Counted from the stretch's first letter, positions 1 through 8,217 are shown. The stretch is 64,000 nucleotides of DNA from Oscillospiraceae bacterium (GCA_003526845.1 DPVM01000010.1:62001-126000); one strand, 5' to 3'. Notes: a model not told the origin generated them from the letters alone. Program-made: numbers and translations.

Positions 1-1
1 C

Positions 2-898
2 GGCAAGCCGATGATGACAATGAGCAGTGCCTATTTAACGCTTGAAGATATGTTCAAAACGCAAAAGCCGAAGGTTGTTGTGTTTGAAACAAATTGCCTT
101 TATCTTTATTTGGATACAAACGATTTCAGCGCACAAAAGGCGAGTTCTTCCTCACAGTCCGTTGCGGTTGATTCTCAACAGGACAAGCAAGAATCGGATG
201 ACACTTCGTCCGACAACGGTCACGGTGCAACGCAGGAGCAAATCGGCGATTTCGATTTCTCGGCAGTTAAGTATGACAGCAAGTTTATCAAAAATTCTGT
301 TTCGTTTTTGAATGATGCACTGCTTTCAAAGGTTGCATATGTTGCGCCGCTTATGAAATATCATGACAGATGGGAGCATCTTTCGATAAATGATTTCAAA
401 GATGCAAAAAAGCGTTTTTATTACATAACAAAGGGCTTCCTTTATTCAAAAACCGTTAAACCGTTTGAATACGGCGATACATATATGGGCAACAAGGACG
501 ATGCGCCGCAAAAAATCAGCGCTTCAAATATGAAATATTTTGACAAAATCGTTTCTCTTTGCAACAAAAACGGCGCAAAGCTTGCGCTGATAAGTGTTCC
601 CTCCGGCACAAACTGGAATTATAAAAGGCACAACGAGGTGACGGCAGTTGCAAAGCAATACGGTTTGCATTATGTCGATTACAATGTGAATTTGTCCGAG
701 GTTAAAGGATTCAACTGGGCAACCGACACAAAGGACCACGGCGACCATTTGAATACATACGGCGCAACTAAGGTTATGCGTGCCTATGAAAATGTGCTTG
801 AAAATGAATTTAAGCTCGGAAAATCGGATATTACGCCGACGCAGGTCAAAAATTGGAACGAAAATGCCAATAAATTTCATTCCGATATAGAATCATAA
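2..898 (+). CDS. SGNH-hydrolase-like protein, 5' truncated by window edge
   Basis: The reading frame is open from base 2, so the gene begins upstream. The visible 298 residues align by eye with residues ~60-358 of the protein at 2253-3329. Shared blocks are MKYHDRW, KGF/KGY..KYGD.YM, a [SA][VI]PSG stretch and a C-terminal D-x-G-x-H-x-N-x-YGATKV. The C-terminal Asp/His pair resembles block V of SGNH/GDSL esterases. The N-terminal block with the nucleophile Ser would lie outside the window. A Ser/Gln/Asp-rich insert (residues ~40-80) is absent from the paralogue. Such proteins often act with MBOAT acyltransferases in O-acetylation of surface polymers; that role is inference. Confidence 0.7.
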   Translation, partial: GKPMMTMSSAYLTLEDMFKTQKPKVVVFETNCLYLYLDTNDFSAQKASSSSQSVAVDSQQDKQESDDTSSDNGHGATQEQIGDFDFSAVKYDSKFIKNSVSFLNDALLSKVAYVAPLMKYHDRWEHLSINDFKDAKKRFYYITKGFLYSKTVKPFEYGDTYMGNKDDAPQKISASNMKYFDKIVSLCNKNGAKLALISVPSGTNWNYKRHNEVTAVAKQYGLHYVDYNVNLSEVKGFNWATDTKDHGDHLNTYGATKVMRAYENVLENEFKLGKSDITPTQVKNWNENANKFHSDIES

Positions 899-902
899 AA
901 TA

Positions 903-946
903 AAAAAATCAATTTTTGCTTTTTGTGAAAATTGATTTTTTATTTT
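903..946 (+). terminator. rho-independent terminator after SGNH-like gene
   Basis: AAAAATCAATTTT and AAAATTGATTTTT form an AT-rich stem around an 11-base loop, followed by further T residues. It starts about 5 bases after the stop codon. Confidence 0.7.
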
Positions 947-1029
947 CTCTCGACAATACGCCTGTGCGGTGTTAAAATATAATCAGGTACTGTGAAATTT
1001 ATCAGGCATAATATAAATCAAGGGGGGCG

Positions 1030-1800
1030 GTGTTTACGGACAGCAGGCAGTGCGAAAAACTTTTGGAAAACGCGCTTGAGCTTGGCAGACAGTATGTTGA
1101 AACCGGCGCGGAAATTAAGCGCGTTGAGGACTCTCTGCACAGAATTTTTGCGGCATACGGTTTTGAAAGAATAGAAATTTATGCCATAACAAGCCTTATT
1201 GTCGTTACAATTTCAACGCCCGACGGCAGACATTTCACGCAAAGCGTTCGTGTTACCTCCGGCGGCACTGATTTGGGCAGACTCGAGGAAATTAATGCTC
1301 AAATCAGGGATATTTGCGCAAAAACGCCGGATGTTGACAAACTTGCCGAGTCTGTCAAGGGCTATCATCGTCCAAAGCCTAAGCCGTTTTTAAAATGCAT
1401 TGGTTATATGCTCGCGGCAGGCGGTTTTGCCGTGTTTTTCGGCGGCACCGTTTTGGATGGCGTCGCGTCAGCCGTTGTCGCAATTGCCATTTATCTTATG
1501 GATTATAATTTAAAGTTGCGCAATGTCAACAATGTTATTTATACATTTGTTGCAAGCTTTGTTTCGGGCACAATTGCTCTCGTTTTTGCGCATTTCGGCT
1601 TCGGCAATGACGTGGCAAAAATTATGATTGGCGATATTATGCTTTTGATACCGGGACTTTTGCTTGTCAATGCGTTCAAGGAAATGCTTAACCGCGATAT
1701 TGTCGCAGGGCTTTACAGATTTGTCGAGGCGGTATTTGCAGCCGTTGCAATCGCCGCCGGCTTTGCTCTTTCCATAATTACGATTGGAGGTGTGCTGTGA
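1030..1800 (+). CDS. threonine/serine exporter, ThrE N-terminal-domain protein (DUF1212)
   Basis: A 256-residue protein with a soluble N-terminal half carrying the DUF1212 signature (E.G.E..RVEDS, S.D G). It is followed by about five hydrophobic segments from residue ~125 to the end. In Clostridia the ThrE exporter is usually split into this protein and a smaller C-terminal-domain partner, and the partner follows directly. The start is GTG at 1030, immediately after an AGGGGGG ribosome site. The predicted role is inner-membrane export of threonine/serine by analogy with Corynebacterium ThrE; the substrate is not shown by sequence. Confidence 0.85.
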   Translation: MFTDSRQCEKLLENALELGRQYVETGAEIKRVEDSLHRIFAAYGFERIEIYAITSLIVVTISTPDGRHFTQSVRVTSGGTDLGRLEEINAQIRDICAKTPDVDKLAESVKGYHRPKPKPFLKCIGYMLAAGGFAVFFGGTVLDGVASAVVAIAIYLMDYNLKLRNVNNVIYTFVASFVSGTIALVFAHFGFGNDVAKIMIGDIMLLIPGLLLVNAFKEMLNRDIVAGLYRFVEAVFAAVAIAAGFALSIITIGGVL

Positions 1801-2246
1801 TGAAGACGGCTGTTGTTCAAATCATTACTGCCGCAATCGGCACACTCGGATTTTCAATCTATTTTCGCGTCAGCGAAAAAAATGTTTTTGCTTCCACACT
1901 CGGCGGTGCTCTCGGATGGGGCGTTTATCTGCTTGTCGACAAAATCGGCGGAATTTTGTTTTTGTCAAACTTTATAGCTGCACTGTTTGTTTATCTTTAT
2001 TCCGAGTTTTTTGCCCGCAGGCTCAAGGCTCCGGCAAATATTTTTCTCATTCCGGGAATAATTCCGCTTTTGCCCGGTAATGCGCTTTATTATATGATGT
2101 CGGGTCTTGTTCAGGGTGACGGTGCAATGTTTGCGCAGTATGGCAAAAACACAGCAATAATTACCGTCGGCATTGCGGCAGGCATTGCTGTCGGCGCAGT
2201 GTGTATGATGTATTTTGCAAAAACGAAAGAACCAAAAATTAAGTGA
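1800..2246 (+). CDS. threonine/serine exporter, ThrE C-terminal-domain protein (DUF3815)
   Basis: A 148-residue, almost wholly hydrophobic protein with about four membrane segments. It contains the LIPGIIPLLPGNALYY-type block typical of the ThrE_2/DUF3815 family. ATG at 1800 overlaps the upstream stop by one base (TGATG); a GTG three bases earlier is also possible. The overlap implies translational coupling and a two-subunit exporter. The next gene begins about 6 bases later, so the SGNH-like protein is probably co-transcribed. Confidence 0.85.
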   Translation: MKTAVVQIITAAIGTLGFSIYFRVSEKNVFASTLGGALGWGVYLLVDKIGGILFLSNFIAALFVYLYSEFFARRLKAPANIFLIPGIIPLLPGNALYYMMSGLVQGDGAMFAQYGKNTAIITVGIAAGIAVGAVCMMYFAKTKEPKIK

Positions 2247-2252
2247 TTTGAT

Positions 2253-3329
2253 ATGAAACCAAACAAAAATTCTTTAACAACTAAAAATCTTCGTTCGATT
2301 GCAAGGGGATTGGTGTTTGTCATGCTGTTTCTTGCTCTGTATGTTGTGCTTTCAATGGTTTTTACACCAAAGGTTGACGGCGAGCCCGGCGGTATGACGA
2401 ACGATATAACATATTCCTATCGTGCCGAAAGCAAAAATTCGGTCGATGTTGTCTTTATCGGCAATTCCGATGTTGCAAGAGGGATAAACCCGGCTCAGAT
2501 TTATCGCGACACGGGTATAACCTCGGTCACGGTCGGTCCGTCCGCCGTCGATTCTGAGAAAGTGTATGATTTGCTTTGCGACATTCAAAAATATCAGTCG
2601 CCGAAGGTTATTGCGCTTGAGGTCGATTGTCTTTACGGCGCGTCAAACAAGTATTATAAAATGATTACTCGTGAATACAACGAAAGTCAATCGTCAGCCG
2701 CAACGATAAAGGACTTTTTGTCAGAAACGGAGGACAAAATCGTTTCAGGTCTTGCGTTTTATTGGCCTGTCATGAAATATCATGACAGGTGGAGCACGCT
2801 CTCCGCCAATGATTTTTCCAACCTAAACGGCAGATATAAATATTCCGCCAAGGGATATATGTTCACTACCGAGCGTCGCGGCTTTAAATACGGCGACGAA
2901 TATATGTCAGAAAAAACAAATTCGGCAAAGCCGCTGTCGGACAAAAGTGCGGCAGGTTTTGAAAAAATAATTGCCTTTTGTAAAGAAAATAATATCAAGC
3001 TTGCGCTTTTTGCGATACCGTCAGGCTCGAGCTGGACTCCGCAAAAGCATAACGGTGCTGTTAATCTTGCACAAAAATACAGCCTTGATTTTGTAGATTA
3101 TAACACAGACACATTCTTGCTTGACAATTTCAGCTGGCTGAATGATACAAAGGACGGAGGCAATCATATGAATTATTACGGCGCAACAAAAGTGACCGCC
3201 GCGTATGAAAAGCACTTGCAGTCGCTGTTTGATTTAAAGCCAACCGCGCTGTCAGCCGATGAGCAAATTGTTTGGCAGACCGATTCCGACAGATTTTATA
3301 ATGTTATCCTCAAAACATACGAGGAATAG
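2253..3329 (+). CDS. membrane-anchored SGNH-hydrolase-like protein
   Basis: This 358-residue protein has one N-terminal membrane segment (residues ~16-36), then an extracytoplasmic domain. The block FIGNSD resembles the GDS nucleophile block of SGNH hydrolases. A C-terminal D-x-G-N-H-M-N resembles the catalytic Asp-x-x-His block. It is the intact paralogue of the truncated protein at the window start. It follows the ThrE pair with a 6-base gap. Relatives are often annotated as hypothetical or DltD/AlgX-like and work in O-acylation of envelope polymers; no MBOAT gene is visible here, so the function is inferred. Confidence 0.65.
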   Translation: MKPNKNSLTTKNLRSIARGLVFVMLFLALYVVLSMVFTPKVDGEPGGMTNDITYSYRAESKNSVDVVFIGNSDVARGINPAQIYRDTGITSVTVGPSAVDSEKVYDLLCDIQKYQSPKVIALEVDCLYGASNKYYKMITREYNESQSSAATIKDFLSETEDKIVSGLAFYWPVMKYHDRWSTLSANDFSNLNGRYKYSAKGYMFTTERRGFKYGDEYMSEKTNSAKPLSDKSAAGFEKIIAFCKENNIKLALFAIPSGSSWTPQKHNGAVNLAQKYSLDFVDYNTDTFLLDNFSWLNDTKDGGNHMNYYGATKVTAAYEKHLQSLFDLKPTALSADEQIVWQTDSDRFYNVILKTYEE

Positions 3330-3376
3330 CATTTTTTGCGGTGTTAATATTTTAATTAAAAAATTTAAAAAAAGTA

Positions 3377-3405
3377 TTGACACCGCCGCACTTTTCTGTT
3401 ATTAT
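3377..3405 (+). promoter_or_regulatory. sigma-A promoter of tRNA-Asn
   Basis: TTGACA (3377-3382), 17-base spacer, TATTAT (3400-3405), about 28 bases before the mature tRNA 5' end. Confidence 0.85.
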
Positions 3406-3433
3406 GTATAAGCACTTGAGAAAAGTGAGACAT

Positions 3434-3509
3434 TCCTCTTTAGCTCAGTCGGTAGAGCACTCGGCTGTTAACCGAGTTGTCGTTGGTTCAAGTCCAACAA
3501 GGGGAGCCA
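3434..3509 (+). tRNA. tRNA-Asn (GUU), CCA encoded
   Basis: A complete 76-base cloverleaf. Acceptor TCCTCTT pairs with AAGGGGA; D-arm GCTC/GAGC; anticodon stem CTCGG/CCGAG with loop CTGTTAA giving anticodon GTT. The T-arm is GTTGG-TTCAAGT-CCAAC; the discriminator is G and CCA is encoded. It stands alone between its own promoter and terminator. Confidence 0.97.
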
Positions 3510-3510
3510 C

Positions 3511-3545
3511 AAAGACCACACAGAAATGTGTGGTCTTTTCTTTTG
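3511..3545 (+). terminator. terminator of tRNA-Asn
   Basis: AAAGACCACAC pairs with GTGTGGTCTTT across a 6-base loop, followed by a T-rich tract. It lies directly after the CCA end. Confidence 0.9.
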
Positions 3546-3727
3546 TTTTAGATTTGTGAATTGACAACCATAGAGGCGAACTGTGTTGAGATTTTGAATA
3601 ATGTTTCATAACCGCCGCTGAAATTAAAACGGATTGACACTTAATTGAAAAACATATTTGCTTTATTTATCATCATTATTGCCGAAAAGCAGTATGCGCT
3701 GTACTGCTGTTTGCTCTTTATTTAGTA
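3546..3727. other. gene-free stretch between tRNA-Asn and the thiS promoter
   Basis: No convincing gene. It holds isolated TTGACA-like hexamers (for example near 3635) and a weak stem, AGCAGTA..TACTGCT around 3685-3711. I see no clear function. Confidence 0.4.
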
Positions 3728-3755
3728 TTGACACGGCAAAATTATATGATATAAT
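3728..3755 (+). promoter_or_regulatory. sigma-A promoter of thiSGH-tenI
   Basis: TTGACA (3728-3733), 16-base spacer, TATAAT (3750-3755). The predicted RNA starts near 3762 and has a leader of about 95 bases. Confidence 0.85.
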
Positions 3756-3776
3756 AATTACAGACTGTGATTTATT

Positions 3777-3827
3777 CGCACGAAGGGGCACACCACCGCG
3801 GGTGTGGTTTTCTTCGTGCGTTTTTTT
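3777..3827 (+). terminator. leader terminator/attenuator hairpin upstream of thiS (no TPP aptamer)
   Basis: CGCACGAAG (3777-3785) pairs perfectly with CTTCGTGCG (3812-3820), followed by seven T. Inside it a second stem, CACACC/GGTGTG, caps the hairpin. It lies between the promoter and thiS, so it should stop most transcripts unless relieved. None of the conserved TPP-aptamer strings seen before thiC occur here. I recall a candidate 'thiS motif' RNA in the literature; this may be a member, but I could not check. Confidence 0.7.
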
Positions 3828-3858
3828 ATTGCAAAAATGATTTAAAAGGGGTGATTTT

Positions 3859-4053
3859 TTGGTTAAAATCAACGGAAATGAGGAAAATGCGGCAGGCGTT
3901 ACCGTTACTGATTATCTCGAACAAAATAATTACAACGCCGCGGCTGTGGTTGTTGAGCGAAATGAAAATATTTTACCTAAATCGGAATACGGCACAACGG
4001 CATTTGCCGACGGCGACAGTATTGAAATCGTTTGTTTTATGGCAGGCGGCTAA
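3859..4053 (+). CDS. thiS: sulfur carrier protein ThiS
   Basis: A 64-residue ubiquitin-like protein ending in Gly-Gly, the C-terminus that is adenylated and converted to thiocarboxylate to donate sulfur for the thiazole ring. The VNG-like start (VKINGNE), the LL/YL helix region and the ADGD.IEIV block match ThiS. The start is TTG at 3859, set by the AAAAGGGGTG ribosome site 6 bases before it. It heads thiS-thiG-thiH-tenI. ThiF, the E1-like adenylating partner, is not in the window. Confidence 0.92.
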   Translation: MVKINGNEENAAGVTVTDYLEQNNYNAAAVVVERNENILPKSEYGTTAFADGDSIEIVCFMAGG

Positions 4054-4097
4054 TTGATATTTATTATCGTATATTACATTAAAAAAGAGGGTTTACT

Positions 4098-4868
4098 ATG
4101 AATAATGACAAATTGATTATCGGCGGACACGAATTTGATTCTCGCTTTATTTTAGGTTCGGGCAAATATTCGCTTAAACTTATTGATGCTGCCGTTAAGG
4201 ATGCAGGCGCAGAGATAATCACACTTTCGGTGCGCAGAGCAAACACAAAGGAACACGAAAATATTCTTGATTATATCCCAAAGGGCGTTACACTTTTGCC
4301 GAACACATCGGGTGCAAGAAATGCAAACGAGGCTGTTCGCATCGCACGAATGGCTCGCGAACTCGGTTGCGGCGACTTTGTTAAAATCGAAATTATGCGC
4401 GACACAAAATATCTTCTTCCCGACAATGAGGAAACGGTGAAGGCAACCGAAATCCTTGCAAAAGAGGGCTTTGTAGTTATGCCGTATATGTATCCGGATT
4501 TGAACACTGCGCGCGACCTTGTAAACGCAGGTGCCGCAACGGTTATGCCGCTTGCATCGCCAATTGGCTCAAACAAGGGGCTTGCCACAAAGGATTTCAT
4601 CCAAATTCTTATTGATGAAATTGATGTGCCGATTATTGTTGACGCTGGCATCGGCGCACCGTCACAGGCTTGCGAGGCTATGGAAATGGGCGCAGACGCA
4701 GTTATGGCTAATACGGCACTTGCAACGGCAGGTGATATTGTTCAAATGGCGTCGGCATTCAAAAAGGCGATTGAGGCAGGCAGACAGGCTTATCTTTCGG
4801 GACTCGGCAGAGTCCTTTCAAGAGGCGGTTCCTCCTCTGACCCACTCACGGGATTTTTGCACGATTAG
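4098..4868 (+). CDS. thiG: thiazole synthase ThiG
   Basis: This 256-residue TIM-barrel protein condenses 1-deoxyxylulose 5-phosphate, dehydroglycine (from ThiH) and ThiS-thiocarboxylate into the thiazole phosphate. Lys96 in VKIE corresponds to the Schiff-base lysine. MPLASPIGSNKGL and VDAGIGAPSQA are phosphate-binding family blocks. Length is normal. It lies 44 bases after thiS and 12 bases before thiH, consistent with one operon. Confidence 0.96.
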   Translation: MNNDKLIIGGHEFDSRFILGSGKYSLKLIDAAVKDAGAEIITLSVRRANTKEHENILDYIPKGVTLLPNTSGARNANEAVRIARMARELGCGDFVKIEIMRDTKYLLPDNEETVKATEILAKEGFVVMPYMYPDLNTARDLVNAGAATVMPLASPIGSNKGLATKDFIQILIDEIDVPIIVDAGIGAPSQACEAMEMGADAVMANTALATAGDIVQMASAFKKAIEAGRQAYLSGLGRVLSRGGSSSDPLTGFLHD

Positions 4869-4880
4869 GAAGTGGATTAA

Positions 4881-6143
4881 ATGGATAACGATAACAAACA
4901 ATATTTTATTGACGACGAAACATTGTCGCCTGCGGCACTAAAGCGCAAGCACGAGCTTGAAACAAATCCTGCGTGCCGCACAAATCATATGGAATATATG
5001 CCGGGCATGGAACAAATCAAATCGGATGTTATGCAAAAGGTTATGGAGCATATGAAGTCGTACAATCCCGATGACTACACGGCGCGTGATGTCAGGGCGG
5101 CTTTGAGCCACGATACATGCACGGTTGAAGATTTCAAGGCGCTTTTGTCACCTGCGGCACAGCCGTTTTTGGAGCAAATGGCACAGCGTGCGCAGATTGA
5201 AACACAAAAGCATTTCGGCAACACGGTATATATTTTCACTCCGCTTTATATTGCCAACTACTGCGAAAACTATTGTGTTTACTGCGGCTTTAACTGCTAC
5301 AACAAAATTCGCCGGCTTCAGCTTTCATACGAGCAAATTGAGCATGAAATGAAAGTTATCGCCGATTCGGGAATGGAGGAAATACTCATTCTCACGGGCG
5401 AAAGCAAGGCAAAAAGCGATATTAAATATATCGGTGAGGCGTGCAAGCTGGCGAGAAAATATTTCAAAATGGTCGGTCTTGAGGTTTACCCCGTCAACAG
5501 CGAGGATTATAAATATCTTCACGAGTGCGGCGCAGATTATGTCACTGTCTTTCAGGAAACATACGATTCCGACAAATACGAAACACTGCACCTTATGGGT
5601 CACAAAAGAGTTTGGCCGTATCGTTTTGAATCGCAGGAAAGGGCGCTTATGGGCGGTATGCGCGGCGTAGGATTTTCTGCACTGCTCGGCTTGTCGGATT
5701 TCAGAAAAGACGCTCTTGCAACGGCGCTCCATGTTTATTATTTACAGCGCAAATATCCGTGGGCAGAGATGTCGATTTCATGCCCGAGGCTTCGCCCTAT
5801 TATAAACAACGACAAAATCAATCCGCACGATGTTCACGAAACACAGCTTTGCCAAATTATCTGCGCATACAGAATTTTTCTTCCGTTTGCAGGCATAACG
5901 GTTTCGTCGCGTGAAAGCGCAAGCTTCAGAAACGGCATTGCAAAAATCGCCGCAACAAAGGTTTCGGCAGGAGTTTCAACCGGTATCGGCGACCACGAAA
6001 GCAAATACACAGGCGAAAACGACGGCGATGCAGAGGGCGACGAACAGTTTGAAATCAACGACATCCGCTCAATCGACACTATGTATAAGGATATGTCAAG
6101 CGAGGGCTTACAGCCTGTTTTGAATGATTATTTGTATGTCTGA
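4881..6143 (+). CDS. thiH: 2-iminoacetate synthase ThiH (tyrosine lyase)
   Basis: A 420-residue radical-SAM enzyme. The [4Fe-4S] motif is Cys128-x3-Cys132-x2-Cys135 (YCENYCVYC). It cleaves tyrosine to dehydroglycine and p-cresol, the oxygen-independent route to the ThiG substrate and in keeping with an anaerobe. GLSDFRKDA and the C-terminal biotin/thiamin-synthesis-associated region are present. Its stop overlaps the start of the TenI-like gene, indicating translational coupling. Confidence 0.95.
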   Translation: MDNDNKQYFIDDETLSPAALKRKHELETNPACRTNHMEYMPGMEQIKSDVMQKVMEHMKSYNPDDYTARDVRAALSHDTCTVEDFKALLSPAAQPFLEQMAQRAQIETQKHFGNTVYIFTPLYIANYCENYCVYCGFNCYNKIRRLQLSYEQIEHEMKVIADSGMEEILILTGESKAKSDIKYIGEACKLARKYFKMVGLEVYPVNSEDYKYLHECGADYVTVFQETYDSDKYETLHLMGHKRVWPYRFESQERALMGGMRGVGFSALLGLSDFRKDALATALHVYYLQRKYPWAEMSISCPRLRPIINNDKINPHDVHETQLCQIICAYRIFLPFAGITVSSRESASFRNGIAKIAATKVSAGVSTGIGDHESKYTGENDGDAEGDEQFEINDIRSIDTMYKDMSSEGLQPVLNDYLYV

Positions 6144-6696
6144 TTTTATTTGTATCACAAACAGAAAATTGTGCCATGAGCCGTTTTTAGAGCGTGTAAA
6201 ATCGGTGGCTGAATCAAAGCCGAAAGCGATTGTCCTGCGCGAAAAGGATCTTGACGAGAGCGAGTATATTTTGCTTGCCGCCGATGTCCTCAAAATCGGT
6301 GAAAAATACGGCGTGCCAATTATTTTGCACACCTTTGCCGACGCGGCAATCCGCCTCGGGTGCGACAAAATCCATATGTCGCTCCCTGCGTTGAGGAATA
6401 TGAGCGATGACGATAAAAAGCATTTCACGGTTATCGGATGCTCATGCCACAGCGTTGATGAGGCGGTTGAGGCGGCACACCTCGGCGCAACATATATCAC
6501 AGCGGGTCATATTTTTCAAACCGATTGCAAAAAGGGTGTTCCGCCGCGCGGACTCGACTTTCTGCACGATGTCTGCAACGCCGTTTCCGTTCCGGTTTAC
6601 GCCATCGGCGGCATAAAGTTTTCTGACATTGATGTGCTCAAATCCTGCGGTGCGGCAGGCGGTTGCATTATGAGCGGATTTATGGCTCAAAAATAA
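6136..6696 (+). CDS. tenI: TenI-like thiazole tautomerase
   Basis: About 186 residues of ThiE/TenI fold. The block GHIF-T-CKKG-P-RG matches TenI, which has a catalytic His here, rather than the G-x-FpTxTK block of true ThiE seen at 8218-8862. It also lacks the DDN diphosphate-binding block of ThiE. TenI aromatizes the thiazole product of ThiG. An upstream in-frame ATG at 6124 exists; ATG at 6136 is preferred and overlaps thiH by 8 bases. It closes the thiS operon. Confidence 0.8.
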   Translation: MSDFICITNRKLCHEPFLERVKSVAESKPKAIVLREKDLDESEYILLAADVLKIGEKYGVPIILHTFADAAIRLGCDKIHMSLPALRNMSDDDKKHFTVIGCSCHSVDEAVEAAHLGATYITAGHIFQTDCKKGVPPRGLDFLHDVCNAVSVPVYAIGGIKFSDIDVLKSCGAAGGCIMSGFMAQK

Positions 6697-6699
6697 CAC

Positions 6700-6728
6700 T
6701 TGAATATTTGTAGTTTCTTTTGTATAAT
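6700..6728 (+). promoter_or_regulatory. sigma-A promoter of thiC-thiE-thiD
   Basis: TTGAAT (6700-6705), 17-base spacer, TATAAT (6723-6728), just upstream of the TPP riboswitch. Confidence 0.8.
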
Positions 6729-6747
6729 AGCATTATAAAGTGAATAG

Positions 6748-6838
6748 GGCGTAGGGGAGCCGATTTTTCGGCTGAGAGGATATAATTGAGTATCGACCCT
6801 TTGACCTGATTTGGATAATGCCAACGAAGGGAAATTAA
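6748..6838 (+). promoter_or_regulatory. TPP riboswitch (THI element)
   Basis: The conserved strings occur in order: GTAGGGGAGCC, GGCTGAGAGG, GACCCTTTGACCTGAT, TGGATAATGCCAACG, AAGGGAA. Together they form the two-armed thiamin pyrophosphate aptamer. It controls thiC-thiE-thiD, together with the hairpin that follows. Confidence 0.97.
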
Positions 6839-6846
6839 GATTTATT

Positions 6847-6876
6847 GAGATTTGTCTTTTTCGGCAAATCTCTTTT
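6847..6876 (+). terminator. expression-platform terminator of the TPP riboswitch
   Basis: GAGATTTG (6847-6854) pairs with CAAATCTC (6865-6872), then TTTT. It follows the aptamer and precedes the AAGGAGG site (6884-6890), so TPP binding probably causes premature termination. Confidence 0.85.
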
Positions 6877-6898
6877 ATATTTCAAGGAGGTAAAATTT

Positions 6899-8206
6899 AT
6901 GAGCTACACAACACAAATGAATGCCGCAAGACAGGGTATCATCACCGATGAAATACGCACCGTTGCCGAAAAAGAGGGCATAGCCCCTGAAAAACTTATG
7001 GAATATGTTGCCGCAGGAACGGCTATTATACCGTGCAACAAAAATCACAAGGCAATCAGCCCTGCCGGCGTAGGTTCAATGCTTAAAACAAAAATCAATG
7101 TCAATCTCGGCACTTCGAGGGACTGCAAGGACCTTAACATGGAACTTGAAAAGGTGCAGAGCGCGGTTGACATGGGCGCAGAGGCTATTATGGACCTCAG
7201 CTCCTGCGGCGATACACAAAAATTTCGCCGACTTCTCACCGAAAAATGCCCGGCTATGATAGGCACCGTTCCGATTTATGACGCGGTTGTTTATTATCAC
7301 AAGCCGCTTATTCAAATCACAACCGACGAGTGGATTGACATTGTCAAAATGCACGCACAGGACGGCGTCGATTTTATGACAATCCACTGCGGAATCAATA
7401 AGGAAACAGCCGTTAAATTTAAGAGAAACAAAAGGCTTATGAATATTGTTTCACGCGGCGGCTCAATCATCTTTGCTTGGATGGAAATGACAGGCAACGA
7501 AAATCCGTTTTATGAAAGATTTGACGAAATCCTCGATATTTGCCAACAGTATGATGTTACATTGAGCCTCGGCGACGCTTGCCGTCCGGGCTGTATTATG
7601 GATGCAACAGACGCTCCGCAGATTGAGGAACTTATCACCCTCGGCGAGCTTACAAAGCGCGCTTGGGAAAAGGATGTTCAGGTTATGATTGAGGGTCCGG
7701 GTCATATGCCGCTCAATCAAATTGCCGCTAATATGGAAATTGAAAAAACTCTTTGCCACGGTGCTCCGTTTTATGTTCTCGGTCCTCTTGTTACAGATAT
7801 TGCACCGGGCTACGACCATATCACAGCCGCTATCGGCGGTGCTGTTGCCGCTATGAACGGCGCGGCTTTCCTTTGCTATGTCACACCGGCAGAGCATTTG
7901 CGCCTGCCTGATCTCGACGATGTTAAGGAGGGCATTATTGCCTCTAAAATCGCGGCTCATGCGGCAGATATTGCAAAAGGACTTCCCGGTGCAACTGATT
8001 GGGATTTGCAAATGGACAAGGCGCGCAAGGTGCTTGATTGGGAAAAGATGTTTGATGTCGCAATCGACCCCGAAAAGGCAAGACGCTACCGTGAATCGTC
8101 AAAGCCCGAGAAGGAGGACACCTGCTCTATGTGCGGCAATTTCTGCGCTGTTAAGAATATGAACAGAATTTTGGACGGCGAAATTGTTTCTATTTTTGAT
8201 GAATAA
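6899..8206 (+). CDS. thiC: phosphomethylpyrimidine synthase ThiC
   Basis: A 435-residue short-form ThiC, a radical-SAM enzyme turning 5-aminoimidazole ribotide into HMP phosphate. EGPGHMP, PFYVLGPLVTDIAPGYDHI and the C-terminal cysteine cluster are present. The cluster reads CSMCGNFC, i.e. C-x2-C-x3-C. The start is ATG at 6899, with AAGGAGG 9 bases upstream; an in-frame upstream codon lies inside the terminator and is rejected. It is the first gene after the TPP riboswitch, followed by thiE and thiD. Confidence 0.97.
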   Translation: MSYTTQMNAARQGIITDEIRTVAEKEGIAPEKLMEYVAAGTAIIPCNKNHKAISPAGVGSMLKTKINVNLGTSRDCKDLNMELEKVQSAVDMGAEAIMDLSSCGDTQKFRRLLTEKCPAMIGTVPIYDAVVYYHKPLIQITTDEWIDIVKMHAQDGVDFMTIHCGINKETAVKFKRNKRLMNIVSRGGSIIFAWMEMTGNENPFYERFDEILDICQQYDVTLSLGDACRPGCIMDATDAPQIEELITLGELTKRAWEKDVQVMIEGPGHMPLNQIAANMEIEKTLCHGAPFYVLGPLVTDIAPGYDHITAAIGGAVAAMNGAAFLCYVTPAEHLRLPDLDDVKEGIIASKIAAHAADIAKGLPGATDWDLQMDKARKVLDWEKMFDVAIDPEKARRYRESSKPEKEDTCSMCGNFCAVKNMNRILDGEIVSIFDE

Positions 8207-8217
8207 GGGCGTGCGAA

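Noticed and set aside
3377..3559. A 60-codon frame across tRNA-Asn
   Set aside because: It is fully explained by the tRNA, its promoter and its terminator.
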